Notes under the pieces: generated by a model | Told to the model about the DNA's origin: nothing | Databases searched by the model: none | Seen by the model: the letters and a program-made list of their open reading frames with translations, nothing else | Program-made: the position numbers and the translations under genes | NCBI GenBank assembly: GCA_963702535.1 | Contig: CAVPDG010000004.1 | Location: forward strand, 372,001 to 436,000 | DNA from: CAVPDG01 sp963702535 | GTDB lineage: Bacteria > Chloroflexota > Anaerolineae > Anaerolineales > UBA4823 | DNA length: 64,000 nt | Reading direction: 5' to 3' | Shown: piece by piece, positions 10,016 through 17,989 of the stretch | How the letters are laid out: the number at the start of each line of letters is the position of its first letter | Position numbering within the stretch: position 1 is the first letter of the stretch

Positions 10016-10021
10016 GGGTGA

Positions 10022-10052
10022 AGTATAAACTATGACGTTACGTTAATGTCAA
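10022..10052 (-). promoter_or_regulatory. MerR-type promoter/operator of the TipAS regulator
   Basis: On the minus strand TTGACA (10052-10047) and TATACT (10027-10022) are separated by 19 bp. The spacer holds an imperfect dyad, with TGAC and GTCA at its outer limits. An over-long spacer with a dyad is the hallmark of MerR-controlled promoters. The ATG at 10015 begins six bases after the -10 box. Confidence 0.75.
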
Positions 10053-10075
10053 GGATATAAAGAAGGGAGAATCCC

Positions 10076-10122
10076 AAAAAGGGGGTGCAGAGCGGGTGGA
10101 GCCCGCTTTGAACCCCCTTTTC
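10076..10122. repeat. Fold-back repeat, copy A (GGGGTGCAGAGCGGG family)
   Basis: An inverted repeat with arms AAAAAGGGGGTGCAGAGCGG and the complementary CCCGCTTTGAACCCCCTTTT lies between the divergent merR-type gene and the gene at 10178. It shares its core with copies at 13399-13501 and 21684-21776. The divergent context argues against a simple terminator role. Confidence 0.65.
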
Positions 10123-10161
10123 GGTGAACTCTTGATTATGTTGCGTACGACAAGCAAGTAT

Positions 10162-10167
10162 TATAAT
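10162..10167 (+). promoter_or_regulatory. -10 box upstream of 10178
   Basis: A consensus TATAAT lies 10 bases before the ATG at 10178. The only -35-like match is TTGCGT (10141-10146) with a short 15-bp spacer. If used, the transcript would have a leader of only two to four bases. Confidence 0.4.
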
Positions 10168-10177
10168 AAGCACTAAG

Positions 10178-10603
10178 ATGAGCAAAAACGAGAGCAAGCA
10201 ACAACTGGTTGGACCCTGGCGCAGTATCCACGCTGCGGTGTGGTTGATTGGGCTGGCAATTTTATTCTGGACCGGCGACTGGTGGCCCGGCATCCTGGTG
10301 CTGATTGCGATCAGCGCCATTGTCGAGGCGTTAATCAGGCGCTACGTTCCCGGTGCAGTTGAGGTTGAGGAAGCGGCGGGATCAGCCGCAACTCTGCCTG
10401 TCGCTTCCGCCTCGCCGGATGCGGCGCCGGCGCAGCCTGCCCCCCGCGAGCATCGTCTCGAGCTTTTGCCATCGATTTGCCCGGGCTGCGGGGGACCGAT
10501 CCGCGGGCATGAAGTGAAGTGGACCGGTGTGCAATCCGCCGACTGCCCCTATTGCGGGGTAAATTTGCCCATGGCAAAGCCCGCGGGGGGAGAGACCAGC
10601 TAG
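10178..10603 (+). CDS. Small membrane protein with C-terminal zinc ribbon
   Basis: The protein has 141 residues and no family I can name. Two closely spaced hydrophobic segments (AVWLIGLAILFW and GILVLIAISAIVEAL) at about residues 17-50 give a membrane hairpin. A proline/alanine-rich linker follows. The C-terminus carries a zinc-ribbon pattern, CPGCGGPI and CPYCGVNL with about 20 residues between the knuckles. Soluble zinc ribbons on the cytoplasmic side of small membrane proteins are frequent in Chloroflexota; a related layout recurs in the gene at 55973. It is followed by the ECF sigma gene 119 bases later on the same strand, so the two may be co-expressed. A near-leaderless transcript is possible. 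Confidence 0.6.
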   Translation: MSKNESKQQLVGPWRSIHAAVWLIGLAILFWTGDWWPGILVLIAISAIVEALIRRYVPGAVEVEEAAGSAATLPVASASPDAAPAQPAPREHRLELLPSICPGCGGPIRGHEVKWTGVQSADCPYCGVNLPMAKPAGGETS

Positions 10604-10721
10604 ATGGCTGCCTTGCTCGCCGAGTCGGATGGTGCAAGCGCCCATCTGGCGATCTGGATGTAATACATTCCCGGCGCTGGCGTATTTACCCATAGCAACA
10701 CAGGACACTGCGGAGAGCCTT

Positions 10722-11315
10722 GTGGATCGTAATGACCCGGCGTGGTTAGAGGAAGCCGCCCTGGCGAAGCGCGCCGTCAGCGACCGGTCTTCTTTTGCCA
10801 CGCTTTACGACCGGTATTTCCCACGTGTTTACAACTACATGCGCTTCCGCTGCAGCGACCCGCAGACTGCCGACGATTTGACCTCGCTGGTGTTCGAGAA
10901 GGCGCTCAGGGAGATTGCTCATTACCAGGCTGATCGCGCGCCGTTTGCCGTCTGGCTTTTTACCATCGCTCGCAACGCATTGACCGATCACCTGCGCTCC
11001 AGACGGCGGCACCCCTGGCTTCCCCTTGACCTGTTACGCGGGCAGGCGCATCCTGATCATTCGACGGAAGACGGGATCATCGAAGCGGAGACGCGGGACA
11101 GCTTGCTGCGGGCGCTGGGGCGCTTGAGCGAGCGCGAGCGTGATTTGATCGCATTAAAGTTCCAGGCGGGCTTGAACAACCGGCAGATCGCCGAGATGAC
11201 CCACCTGAGTGAGAGCAATGTAGGAGTGACGGTGTTCCGGGCAATCCAGCGCTTAAGGGTGCTAATGGAAGGGCAAGTGGTCATTGACGAGGGAAAGCGT
11301 TATGAACGAGCGTGA
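10722..11315 (+). CDS. ECF-type RNA polymerase sigma factor
   Basis: The protein has about 197 residues from a GTG at 10722, which follows a GGAGAG ribosome site. The frame is open further upstream but that part looks unlike sigma factors. Region 2 is seen at residues 25-90 (LYDRYFPRVYNYMRFR, then DDLTSLVFEKAL). Region 4 lies at about 140-185 (LSERERDLIALKF, RQIAEMTHLSESNVGVTVFR), the second carrying the -35-reading helix. Extracytoplasmic-function sigma factors are usually held by a membrane anti-sigma factor encoded next door. Here the next gene overlaps by 14 bases (11302-11315) and encodes a membrane protein, so the two are translationally coupled. Confidence 0.9.
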   Translation: MDRNDPAWLEEAALAKRAVSDRSSFATLYDRYFPRVYNYMRFRCSDPQTADDLTSLVFEKALREIAHYQADRAPFAVWLFTIARNALTDHLRSRRRHPWLPLDLLRGQAHPDHSTEDGIIEAETRDSLLRALGRLSERERDLIALKFQAGLNNRQIAEMTHLSESNVGVTVFRAIQRLRVLMEGQVVIDEGKRYERA

Positions 11316-13321
11316 TTCAAGCGAACGGTTCGAGCAGGCATGGCAGGATAGAACGCGAGGGGGAGACGGCCAGCAGGATGACCTGCCCGAATTCCGCTTT
11401 AAAAGCGCTCGAGACCGCAGACCGCCTTGCCCGGGCGGATTACTCGAGCGAGAGCCAGGTGCGTGAGAGCTTGCGCCAGCAGCTTTTATACCAGGAGAAC
11501 CCCAAAGAATTCGGCAAAACGTCCGCCAGCCGGGTGTTGTGGGGCTCCCTGCGATTTGCGGCAGGGGCGGCGTTTATCCTGTTCATGGTTGCCGGTCTGG
11601 CGTGGTCGATCCGCAACCTGATCCCGTCCCAGGGACCGGCGGGCAGCCAGCTCTCCCAGCAGAGTGCGCCGGGTCCAGAAACGGGCGTGATCAGCCCCAC
11701 GTTATCCACAGCAACTCCGCTGCCGGTCGCAGTTCTCCCTACCGCATCCGTCCTTGCCACCCAGGCGCCCATCAACGGCATCAGCTATGTCGTCCAGGCA
11801 GGCGATACGCTTACTTCCATAGCCTATAAATTCGGCGTCTCCCTGGACTCGCTCCTGCAGTTGAATGGACTTTCACTCGATTCTACAATCTACGTGGGGC
11901 AGATCCTGACCATCGGCGCCTCCCAGCCGGTCGCCGTGCAACCCGGGGTCGGACTGGCTAATTTGCGCTCAGGACCGGGCACGGACTACCCGGTGGTGGG
12001 ACAGGTGTCTGAGGGCGAGCAGGTGTCTGCGATGGGCAAGAGCAGCGACGGGAGCTGGCTGATGGTGGAATCCAGCCAGGCGCCCGGCGGCGTGGCATGG
12101 GTCTCTGCGGCGCTGGTTGCGCCGGTGGATGTGGATGTGCCCGTCGTTCAAACGCCGCCGGATGAAGCCACCGCCACGCCCGAGAGCGAGCCAGCGACTC
12201 CACCGGTAGCCGCTTCGAACGCCGTAACCTTGACGCTGGTCGACGGACCCACCAGCTTCGAGCAGAGCGGCGCCTCTGGAGAGCTGTATTTCCTGGTGAG
12301 ACCCCTGGCGCCGCCCATCAACCGCCAGCTCTACCATGCCCAAACCGCCTGCCTCGCCTCGCAGAGCCAATGCCCGGCGGGGTTGGTCAGCGGCTTTCCG
12401 CAAGCGGAGGACAATCCCCTCTACTGGTCGCCGGACGGCAGCCAGGCAGCCCTGGTCAGCAGCACAACCTCGGAGCTGTTGATCTACACGCCGCAAAGCC
12501 AGACCTGGCTTACCGCCCAGGCGCCCTTCTCGGCGACTGTTTCCCTCGCCCTGTGGTCTCCCGACGGCTATTGGATCGCCACAAGCCTGCAGGATCTGCA
12601 AGATCCGGATGCCCAGTCCAGCTTGCTGACCCTGGTCCATCCGGAAGGCACGCCCTACAACGCCACACTGCGCACTCCGGCGGCAGACCTGGGCGGCGTG
12701 CAGATCCCCCTGGGCTGGCTGAGCGCGGACGAGCTGCTCTTCATGCGCTACCAGACGCAGCCCAAGGGGCAGCAAGGTGAGGCGATCGAGCCGCGCCTGT
12801 ACCGGCTTAACCTGTCGAGCAACACAAGCGAGGAACTCACCCTCTCCAACGGCTGGGAATGGCTGAAAAGCTACCCGGCGCCCTCCCCGGATGGCGAGCA
12901 TATTGCCCTGTCACTCTCCAATGGCGACCAATCGGAGCTGGCAGTCACAGACCTGAGCGGTGTGGAGCAGATGTCCTTCGGGGTCAATGGGCAGATGCCA
13001 GCCTGGTCGCCGGATAGCCAGTCGCTGGCTTATGTTGTCCAGCAGCAGGCTTCTGCAGAGGTCTATGTATCTGCCTGGGATGGCTCTAACCCACGCAAAG
13101 CGTTCGAATGGACATCAACGCCATCGCTACCTGGAGCCCGGATAGCCAATACCCTGTGGATCACTGCTTATCCCGGCGGAGGCTCTTCTTCCGAAACGGA
13201 CAAGGTCGTTTTCTTCGTCTACTCCCTGGCGGATGGCGCACTGAAGGAGATCCATCTGCAGCCGGATGCCGCCAATAACGATCTCCTGGCGCCGTCCTTC
13301 CAGCCACCGGTCTCTCCATGA
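11302..13321 (+). CDS. Membrane-anchored LysM/SH3/beta-propeller protein, candidate anti-sigma partner (frameshift near 11400)
   Basis: The N-terminal about 33 residues (MNERDSSERFEQAWQ) read from the ATG at 11302. A one-base slip near 11400 moves the frame, and the rest runs to 13321, about 670 residues in all. A cytoplasmic part of about 90 residues precedes one membrane segment (AAGAAFILFMVAGLAWSI). Outside lie a serine/threonine/proline linker, a LysM domain (YVVQAGDTLTSIAYKFGVS), a bacterial SH3 domain (LANLRSGPGTDYPVVGQV) and TolB/WD-like propeller blades (WSPDGSQAALV, APSPDGEHIALS, AWSPDSQSLAYV). LysM and SH3b domains usually bind peptidoglycan. The coupling to the sigma gene suggests the cytoplasmic part controls the sigma factor, but no zinc anti-sigma motif is visible. 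Confidence 0.75.
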
Positions 13322-13398
13322 GGGCAAGTTATTTTCGTGCCCATCCCTTTGACAAATCCATGGGAGTCGATGGCGAAGCTGTTTTAATATAAATAGCA

Positions 13399-13501
13399 GT
13401 TACGCAGTTGAAGTGGAATTGTCCCGAAAAATGGGGTGCAGAGCGGGCGCAGCCCGCTCTGCACCCCATTTTTCGGATTACACTTTCTTGAACTGCGTAA
13501 C
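13399..13501. repeat. Fold-back repeat, copy B, bidirectional terminator position
   Basis: A perfect 25-bp stem spans 13424-13448 and 13452-13476 around a 3-base loop; its core is GGGGTGCAGAGCGGGC. Outer arms GTTACGCAGTT (13399-13409) and AACTGCGTAAC (13491-13501) are also perfect inverted repeats. A/T runs at both ends of the inner stem and its place between two convergent genes fit a bidirectional terminator. The nested outer arms also fit a small fold-back (MITE-like) element. Confidence 0.75.
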
Positions 13502-13527
13502 GCATAATAAATTCACTCCAAGTCTTA

Positions 13528-14682
13528 TTAGAGTGAATCACCCCTTGGTACAAGGGATAGCAATCTGAGCGCTTCTGAGAGGTCCGGGCAGGTCTGTGCG
13601 CCCAGGGCTTCCAGCGCCGCCACTTTCTGGCTATCCCTGGCGATCCCGAACAGCTCCCAACTTCCGAAGATACCTGCAGCCGCCAGGCAGTCGCGCGCCG
13701 CGGCGGCGCTCCCCAGTCCAGCCGGCGAGTCGTCGAATACGGCGATCTCTGCGCCCTCCAGGCTTTTCCAGAGAGGGCTGGCAGCGCCATCCAGCGCCAG
13801 GGCGGCGGCTTCTTGCAGGCAAGTCACTGGCGGGTATTCCAGCGCAAGCAACAAGGCGGATAAGACGTGCACGGGCGAGGGCTTGACAAACGCCTGCGCT
13901 CCAGCCCGGCGCTGCTGCGAGAGCCAGAGCAGGCTGCCAAGCCCGCTGATGGGCAGATTCTGCAAGCCCACCAGCGCGGCGCCCATCTCGGCTTCTGGTG
14001 TGGAGAAGACACCCGGCAAGGGCTGCGATGGGCGGCTGGTGAAGATGGCTGCGGTGTGCGCAGGGTCTTTCAGCCAATGCTGGATTGCGCCGACGGTTTC
14101 GGGGGGCGCCAGGGGCACGTCAAAGCTCTGCAAGTAGCTGGGGGTGTTGAGAGCGGCAGGGCGCTGGTAGGTCTGTGCAAAGACATCGCTGCCCAGCACC
14201 AGCTCCTGGAAGGTGCAATGGGTCAGGGAGCCATCCGCAGCGCGCGCCGTGTGCAGAATGTGGGTGATCTGTTCGCACTGGTCCGGCGTGAAGCGTGGCT
14301 TGCCATCCAAGAGCAGGCGCTCGGCGCGCTGTAAGGGGCGCAGCTCCCGTAGCTCGGGAGCCTTGAGCAGGCTGGCGAAGCTGCTGAAATCCGGGGCTGG
14401 GATGGGCAGGCGCCTGCCCGGCTCGATTTGGACAGCGGCAGGCAGTTGGATCGCCGGGTCGTGCTGCCATGCAGCAACGAGCATCAGCACGACGCAGATA
14501 GCGGAGGTGTCCCATTCGGAGTATACGCCGGCAGACTCGAAAGCCTGGATGTCCCCCTGGCTGAGGCTGAGCTCGCCGTAGCCCAGGCTCGCTGCCACCA
14601 GGCGGACGGTCTCTTGCAGGGCGCGGTGGTACGCCTCGGGCTTGAGCAGCACGTCATCCATGTCGAAGAGCAAGAACTTCAT
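13528..14682 (-). CDS. HAD-superfamily phosphatase, last gene of the his operon
   Basis: The protein has 384 residues. HAD motif I is FDMDDVLL at residues 6-13, with the catalytic DxD. Motif II is probably AIFTSRPSQP near 215 and motif IV is VFDDSPAGLGSA near 340. A large cap region lies between motifs I and II, longer than in typical HAD phosphatases. The ATG overlaps the hisE stop (ATGA), so it is translationally coupled and belongs to the operon. All histidine steps except histidinol-phosphate phosphatase are covered by the other genes. This protein is therefore the natural candidate for that step, though sequence alone does not prove it and another phosphatase elsewhere could do the job. 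Confidence 0.75.
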   Translation of the reverse strand: MKFLLFDMDDVLLKPEAYHRALQETVRLVAASLGYGELSLSQGDIQAFESAGVYSEWDTSAICVVLMLVAAWQHDPAIQLPAAVQIEPGRRLPIPAPDFSSFASLLKAPELRELRPLQRAERLLLDGKPRFTPDQCEQITHILHTARAADGSLTHCTFQELVLGSDVFAQTYQRPAALNTPSYLQSFDVPLAPPETVGAIQHWLKDPAHTAAIFTSRPSQPLPGVFSTPEAEMGAALVGLQNLPISGLGSLLWLSQQRRAGAQAFVKPSPVHVLSALLLALEYPPVTCLQEAAALALDGAASPLWKSLEGAEIAVFDDSPAGLGSAAAARDCLAAAGIFGSWELFGIARDSQKVAALEALGAQTCPDLSEALRLLSLVPRGDSL

Positions 14683-14966
14683 GGCGACTTCTTCTGCCTG
14701 TGGCGCTGGGCTAACTCGCTTTCTACATCTGCCAGTGTCAAATCCTGGCTGGAGAGCAGCACCAGGGTGTGATAGAACAGGTCAGCCACTTCTTCCACCA
14801 GGCGCTGTTTACCCTGACCTTTGCCTGCCAGGATCACTTCCATGGCTTCTTCCCCGACCTTCTTCAGGATAGCGTCTTCGCCTTCTGCAAAGAGCTGGCT
14901 GGTGTAGGAGCCAGGACTTGGATTGCGTTTTCGGTCTTCAATGATCTCCATCAGCTCGTTTAGCAT
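14679..14966 (-). CDS. hisE: Phosphoribosyl-ATP pyrophosphatase
   Basis: The enzyme hydrolyses phosphoribosyl-ATP to phosphoribosyl-AMP, step 2 of histidine synthesis. The 95-residue protein shows the family signature EEAMEVILAGKG and EEVADLFYHTLVLLSSQDLT, where the acidic residues bind magnesium. The N-terminal helix MLNELMEIIEDRKRNP is typical. It is a separate gene here rather than fused to hisI. The start (ATG at 14966) follows the hisI stop by two bases and the stop overlaps the HAD start. Confidence 0.95.
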   Translation of the reverse strand: MLNELMEIIEDRKRNPSPGSYTSQLFAEGEDAILKKVGEEAMEVILAGKGQGKQRLVEEVADLFYHTLVLLSSQDLTLADVESELAQRHRQKKSP

Positions 14967-14968
14967 GC

Positions 14969-15282
14969 TCACTCCAATTCTCGATAGAAACAGGTGCGCT
15001 CGCCGGTGTGGCAGGCTGGACCAGCCGGATCGACGCGCAGCAGCAGGGTATCGCCGTCGCAATCGACCAGGATCTGGCGCACGCGCATGACGTTGCCGGA
15101 GGTCTCCCCTTTCCGCCAGAGCTGCTGGCGGCTGCGGCTCCAGAAGTGGGCTTCCCGGGTGGAGCGGGTCAACCGCAGGGCTTCGGCGTTCATCCAGGCG
15201 ACCATCAATACTTCGCCGCTGAAGTGGCATCCTGAAGGATGGCTGGCGCCAGCCCGTTCAAGTCGTATCTTACCTCGATCAT
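14969..15282 (-). CDS. hisI: Phosphoribosyl-AMP cyclohydrolase (frameshift near 15220)
   Basis: The enzyme opens the purine ring of phosphoribosyl-AMP, step 3 of the pathway. The N-terminus (MIEVRYDLNGLAPAILQD) reads from the ATG at 15282, two bases after the hisF stop. A one-base loss near 15220 breaks the frame. The remainder, LMVAWMNAEAL onward, continues to 14969 with the metal-binding signature VDCDGDTLLL and PACHTGERTCF, and the HFWSRSRQQLW loop. Corrected length is about 105 residues, normal for the single-domain form. Because the rest of the operon is intact, a sequencing indel is more likely than a mutation. Confidence 0.9.
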
Positions 15283-15284
15283 GG

Positions 15285-16061
15285 TTACCCCTCTTCTATC
15301 CCAACCGGTCGGATCGGCAAGCCGCGCTCCAGCAGGTAGCGTTTCACTTGACCCACGCTTAGCCAGTTATCATGGAACAACGAGGCTGCCAGGGCGGCGT
15401 CGGCATTGCCGGTTGTGAGCACCTCGGCGAAATGCTCCAGCGCCCCAGCGCCGCCGCTGGCGATGACCGGGACGTTGACGGCAGCGGCGATAGCCCGGGT
15501 GAGGGGGATGTCGTAGCCGTTCATGGCGCCATCCGTGTTCATGCTGGTCAGCAGGATCTCGCCTGCGCCAAGCGCCACGCCGCGCTGCGCCCACTCGACG
15601 GCGTCGATGCCGGTGGGATACCTGCCGCCGTGGGTATACACCTCCCACGTGCCCGCGGGCGTGAGCCGGGCGTCGATCGCCAGCACCACGCACTGGCTGC
15701 CGAAGCGCTCCGCGCCGGCGGTCAATATCTCCGGGTGGAGCACGGCGGCAGTATTGACGCTGACTTTGTCTGCCCCGGCAAGCAGGATCAGGCGCATATC
15801 CTCCGCGCTGCGGATGCCGCCCCCTACTGTAAAAGGCAGGAAGACCTCATCTGCCACGCGGCGCACAATATCGGCGACCGTCTTCTGCCCTGCCGGGCTG
15901 GCGATGATATCCAGGAATACCAGCTCGTCTGCGCCCATGCGGTCGTAAGCCCGCGCTTGCTCGACCGGGTCGCCGGCATCGCGCAGGTTGATGAAGTTGA
16001 CACCTTTGACCACGCGCCCGTCTTTGATGTCCATGCAGGGGATAATGCGTTTGGCTAACAT
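15285..16061 (-). CDS. hisF: Imidazole glycerol phosphate synthase, cyclase subunit
   Basis: HisF is the (beta/alpha)8 barrel that uses ammonia from HisH to turn PRFAR into imidazole glycerol phosphate and AICAR. The 258-residue protein is complete. It begins MLAKRIIPCMDIKDGRVVKG, with the first catalytic aspartate, and carries the second in LLTSMNTDGAMNGYD. Phosphate-binding glycines are in FTVGGGIRS and VIASGGAGALEHF. It overlaps the end of hisA by seven bases. Confidence 0.97.
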   Translation of the reverse strand: MLAKRIIPCMDIKDGRVVKGVNFINLRDAGDPVEQARAYDRMGADELVFLDIIASPAGQKTVADIVRRVADEVFLPFTVGGGIRSAEDMRLILLAGADKVSVNTAAVLHPEILTAGAERFGSQCVVLAIDARLTPAGTWEVYTHGGRYPTGIDAVEWAQRGVALGAGEILLTSMNTDGAMNGYDIPLTRAIAAAVNVPVIASGGAGALEHFAEVLTTGNADAALAASLFHDNWLSVGQVKRYLLERGLPIRPVGIEEG

Positions 16062-16793
16062 GCCAGCGCCTCCGCTAAAGCGATGGCGCCATCATACAGG
16101 GCGCGTCCGATGATGACGCCGCTCAAACCGGATGCCTTTGCCCCGCGCACATCATCCAGCGATCTGACTCCCCCGGAGACGATGACAGACAAACCCGTTT
16201 GTTGCGCCAACGATGCCGCTGCAGCCAGGTTCAAGCCTGCCCCGGTGCCATCGCGGGCGATGTCGGTGTAGATGATTTGTTCAACGCCGATTTTTGCCAG
16301 ATCACGGCACAGCGCGAGCGGATCGATCTCGCCCGCCTGCACCCAGCCGCGCAGCATTACCTTACCTTCGGCTATATCCAGGGCAACGGCTACCTGTTGC
16401 GCTGAGAAACGCTGGATGGCAGATTGCAGGATCTCAGGATTTTCGACGGCTGCAGTGCCCAGGATGACCCGGTTGACGCCCAGCGATATCGCTTGCTCGA
16501 TATCGGAGATGGTGCGCAGCCCGCCGCCCAGCTGCACGCCCGGCTGTGGCTGGAGCGGCTTTAGCGCCTGCATGATCTGCTCGATCGCCGGCGCGGTTGC
16601 GGTTATCTGCTTCTTCGAAGGCGCCGTCCAGGTTGACGATGTGCAGCCAGCTTGCCCCGATATTCACCCAGCGCAGAGCCATGGCAGCCGGATCGTCGCC
16701 GAAAACCGTCTCTCGCTGGGGGTCGCCCTTCACCAGCCGGACAACCCGTCCCTGGCGTAAGTCAATGGCAGGATACACCGTAAAGGGTTTCAT
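16055..16793 (-). CDS. hisA: ProFAR isomerase (frameshift near 16600)
   Basis: HisA is the barrel enzyme that isomerises ProFAR to PRFAR, step 4 of the pathway. The N-terminal part (YPAIDLRQGRVVRLVKGD, with the catalytic aspartate) reads from 16793 and runs in frame to about 16605. A one-base slip follows and the rest (AIEQIMQALKPL, GVQLGGGLRTISDIEQA, YTDIARDGTGAG, VIVSGGVRSLDDVRG) runs to 16055. The corrected length of about 245 residues fits the family. The start overlaps the hisH stop (ATGA), so translation is coupled. Confidence 0.93.
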
Positions 16794-17398
16794 AGGCAGC
16801 GCTCGACAAAATTACGCAGGATCATCAATCCCAGGTCCTGGCTCTTCTCGGGGTGGAACTGCACACCGTACAGGTTCTCGCGCCCGATGACCGAAGCGTA
16901 TGCCAGCACGTAATCTGTGCTGGCAAGCACATCTTGATTTTCAGCCGGCTCACAGTAGTAGCTGTGATTGAAATAAGCATAATCGCCGCTGCTCAAGCCG
17001 GCAAGCAGGGGAGTCTCCTGGAGCAGTTTTAGCTGGTTCCAGCCGGTTTGCGGCACCTTCCAGCCGGTCTCCGGGAAGCGGGTGACACGCCCGGGGAGCA
17101 GCCCCAAGCCTGCGTGCTTGCCCATCTCATCACTGCTTTCGAAGAGAAGCTGCATGCCCAGGCAGATACCCAGCAACGGCGTCCCCCGTAACGCAATCTC
17201 CCGGATGACCGCCTCCAGCCCGCGCCGGCGCAAGCCTGCCATGCCATCGCCGAAAGCCCCTACGCCGGGCAGTACAACTTGCCTGGCTGAGGCGATCACC
17301 TGCGGGTCGCTGGTGAGCAGCACTTCTGCGCCCACCGCGCCAAGCGCTTTCTCGACCGAGCGCAGGTTGCCGATGCCGTAATCCACCAGGGCGATCAT
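16790..17398 (-). CDS. hisH: Imidazole glycerol phosphate synthase, glutaminase subunit
   Basis: HisH releases ammonia from glutamine and passes it through the HisF barrel. The 202-residue protein is complete. The catalytic cysteine is in LLGICLGMQLLFE near residue 80 and the His/Glu pair in GVQFHPEKSQ near 185, forming the class I amidotransferase triad. The N-terminus MIALVDYGIGNLRSVEKAL is typical. It is separated from hisF by hisA and overlaps hisB and hisA by four bases each. Confidence 0.97.
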   Translation of the reverse strand: MIALVDYGIGNLRSVEKALGAVGAEVLLTSDPQVIASARQVVLPGVGAFGDGMAGLRRRGLEAVIREIALRGTPLLGICLGMQLLFESSDEMGKHAGLGLLPGRVTRFPETGWKVPQTGWNQLKLLQETPLLAGLSSGDYAYFNHSYYCEPAENQDVLASTDYVLAYASVIGRENLYGVQFHPEKSQDLGLMILRNFVERCL

Positions 17399-17985
17399 AC
17401 CAGGCTGCCTTTCGTGCTGGGGATGCGGCTGCTGCGGCGGGCGTCGATTTGGGTGGCGCTATCCAGGGCGCGCCCAAGGGCTTTGAACAGGGCTTCTGCC
17501 TTGTGGTGGTCGTCGTTGCCGTACAGGATGCGGGCGTGCAGGTTGCAGCGCGCCGTTACCGCCAGCGATTGGAAGAAGTGCTCGAACAGGCTGGTTGGGA
17601 AGACGCCGATGACGGGGGAGCGCCATTCTGCCGTAAAGACGGAATAAGGTCTGCCGGAGAGGTCAACGGCTACGAATGCCAGGCTCTCATCCATGGGAAC
17701 ATAAGCGGAGGCAGTCCGCACGATGCCCTCTCGCTTGCCGAGCGCCTGGTCGAACGCCTGTCCCAATGCCAGGGCGCAGTCTTCAATTGTGTGGTGGGCG
17801 TCGATATCCAGGTCGCCGGCTGCCTGAAGCTGGATGTCGAATAAGCCGTGGACGGCAAGGTGGGTGAGCATATGGTCCAGGAAGCCGATGCCGGTAGCCA
17901 CCTGGTGAATGCCCGTTCCATCCAGCTTGAGCTTGACGAGGATGTCTGTTTCGTTTGTTTTGCGGTGGATTTCAGCGTTGCGCAT
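17395..17985 (-). CDS. hisB: Imidazoleglycerol-phosphate dehydratase
   Basis: The manganese enzyme dehydrates imidazole glycerol phosphate to imidazole acetol phosphate, step 6. The 196-residue monofunctional protein has the duplicated metal-binding motifs HHTIEDCALALG and GNDDHHKAEALFKALG, plus GFLDHMLTHLAVHG. The phosphatase domain fused to HisB in enterobacteria is absent, so a separate phosphatase is required. The start at 17985 follows the hisC stop by four bases. Confidence 0.97.
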   Translation of the reverse strand: MRNAEIHRKTNETDILVKLKLDGTGIHQVATGIGFLDHMLTHLAVHGLFDIQLQAAGDLDIDAHHTIEDCALALGQAFDQALGKREGIVRTASAYVPMDESLAFVAVDLSGRPYSVFTAEWRSPVIGVFPTSLFEHFFQSLAVTARCNLHARILYGNDDHHKAEALFKALGRALDSATQIDARRSSRIPSTKGSLV

Positions 17986-17989
17986 ACAC

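Noticed and set aside
10629..10721. Upstream extension of the sigma factor
   Set aside because: The extra 31 residues do not resemble sigma region 1 or 2, and a ribosome site precedes the GTG at 10722.
11969..12901. Minus-strand frame of 310 codons
   Set aside because: It is fully antisense to the LysM/SH3/propeller gene; long antisense frames are expected in GC-rich repeats, and the sequence has no motif.
16055..16793. Programmed frameshift in hisA (and similarly hisI, hisG)
   Set aside because: The slip sites lack a convincing slippery sequence with downstream structure, and similar breaks occur in many unrelated genes.
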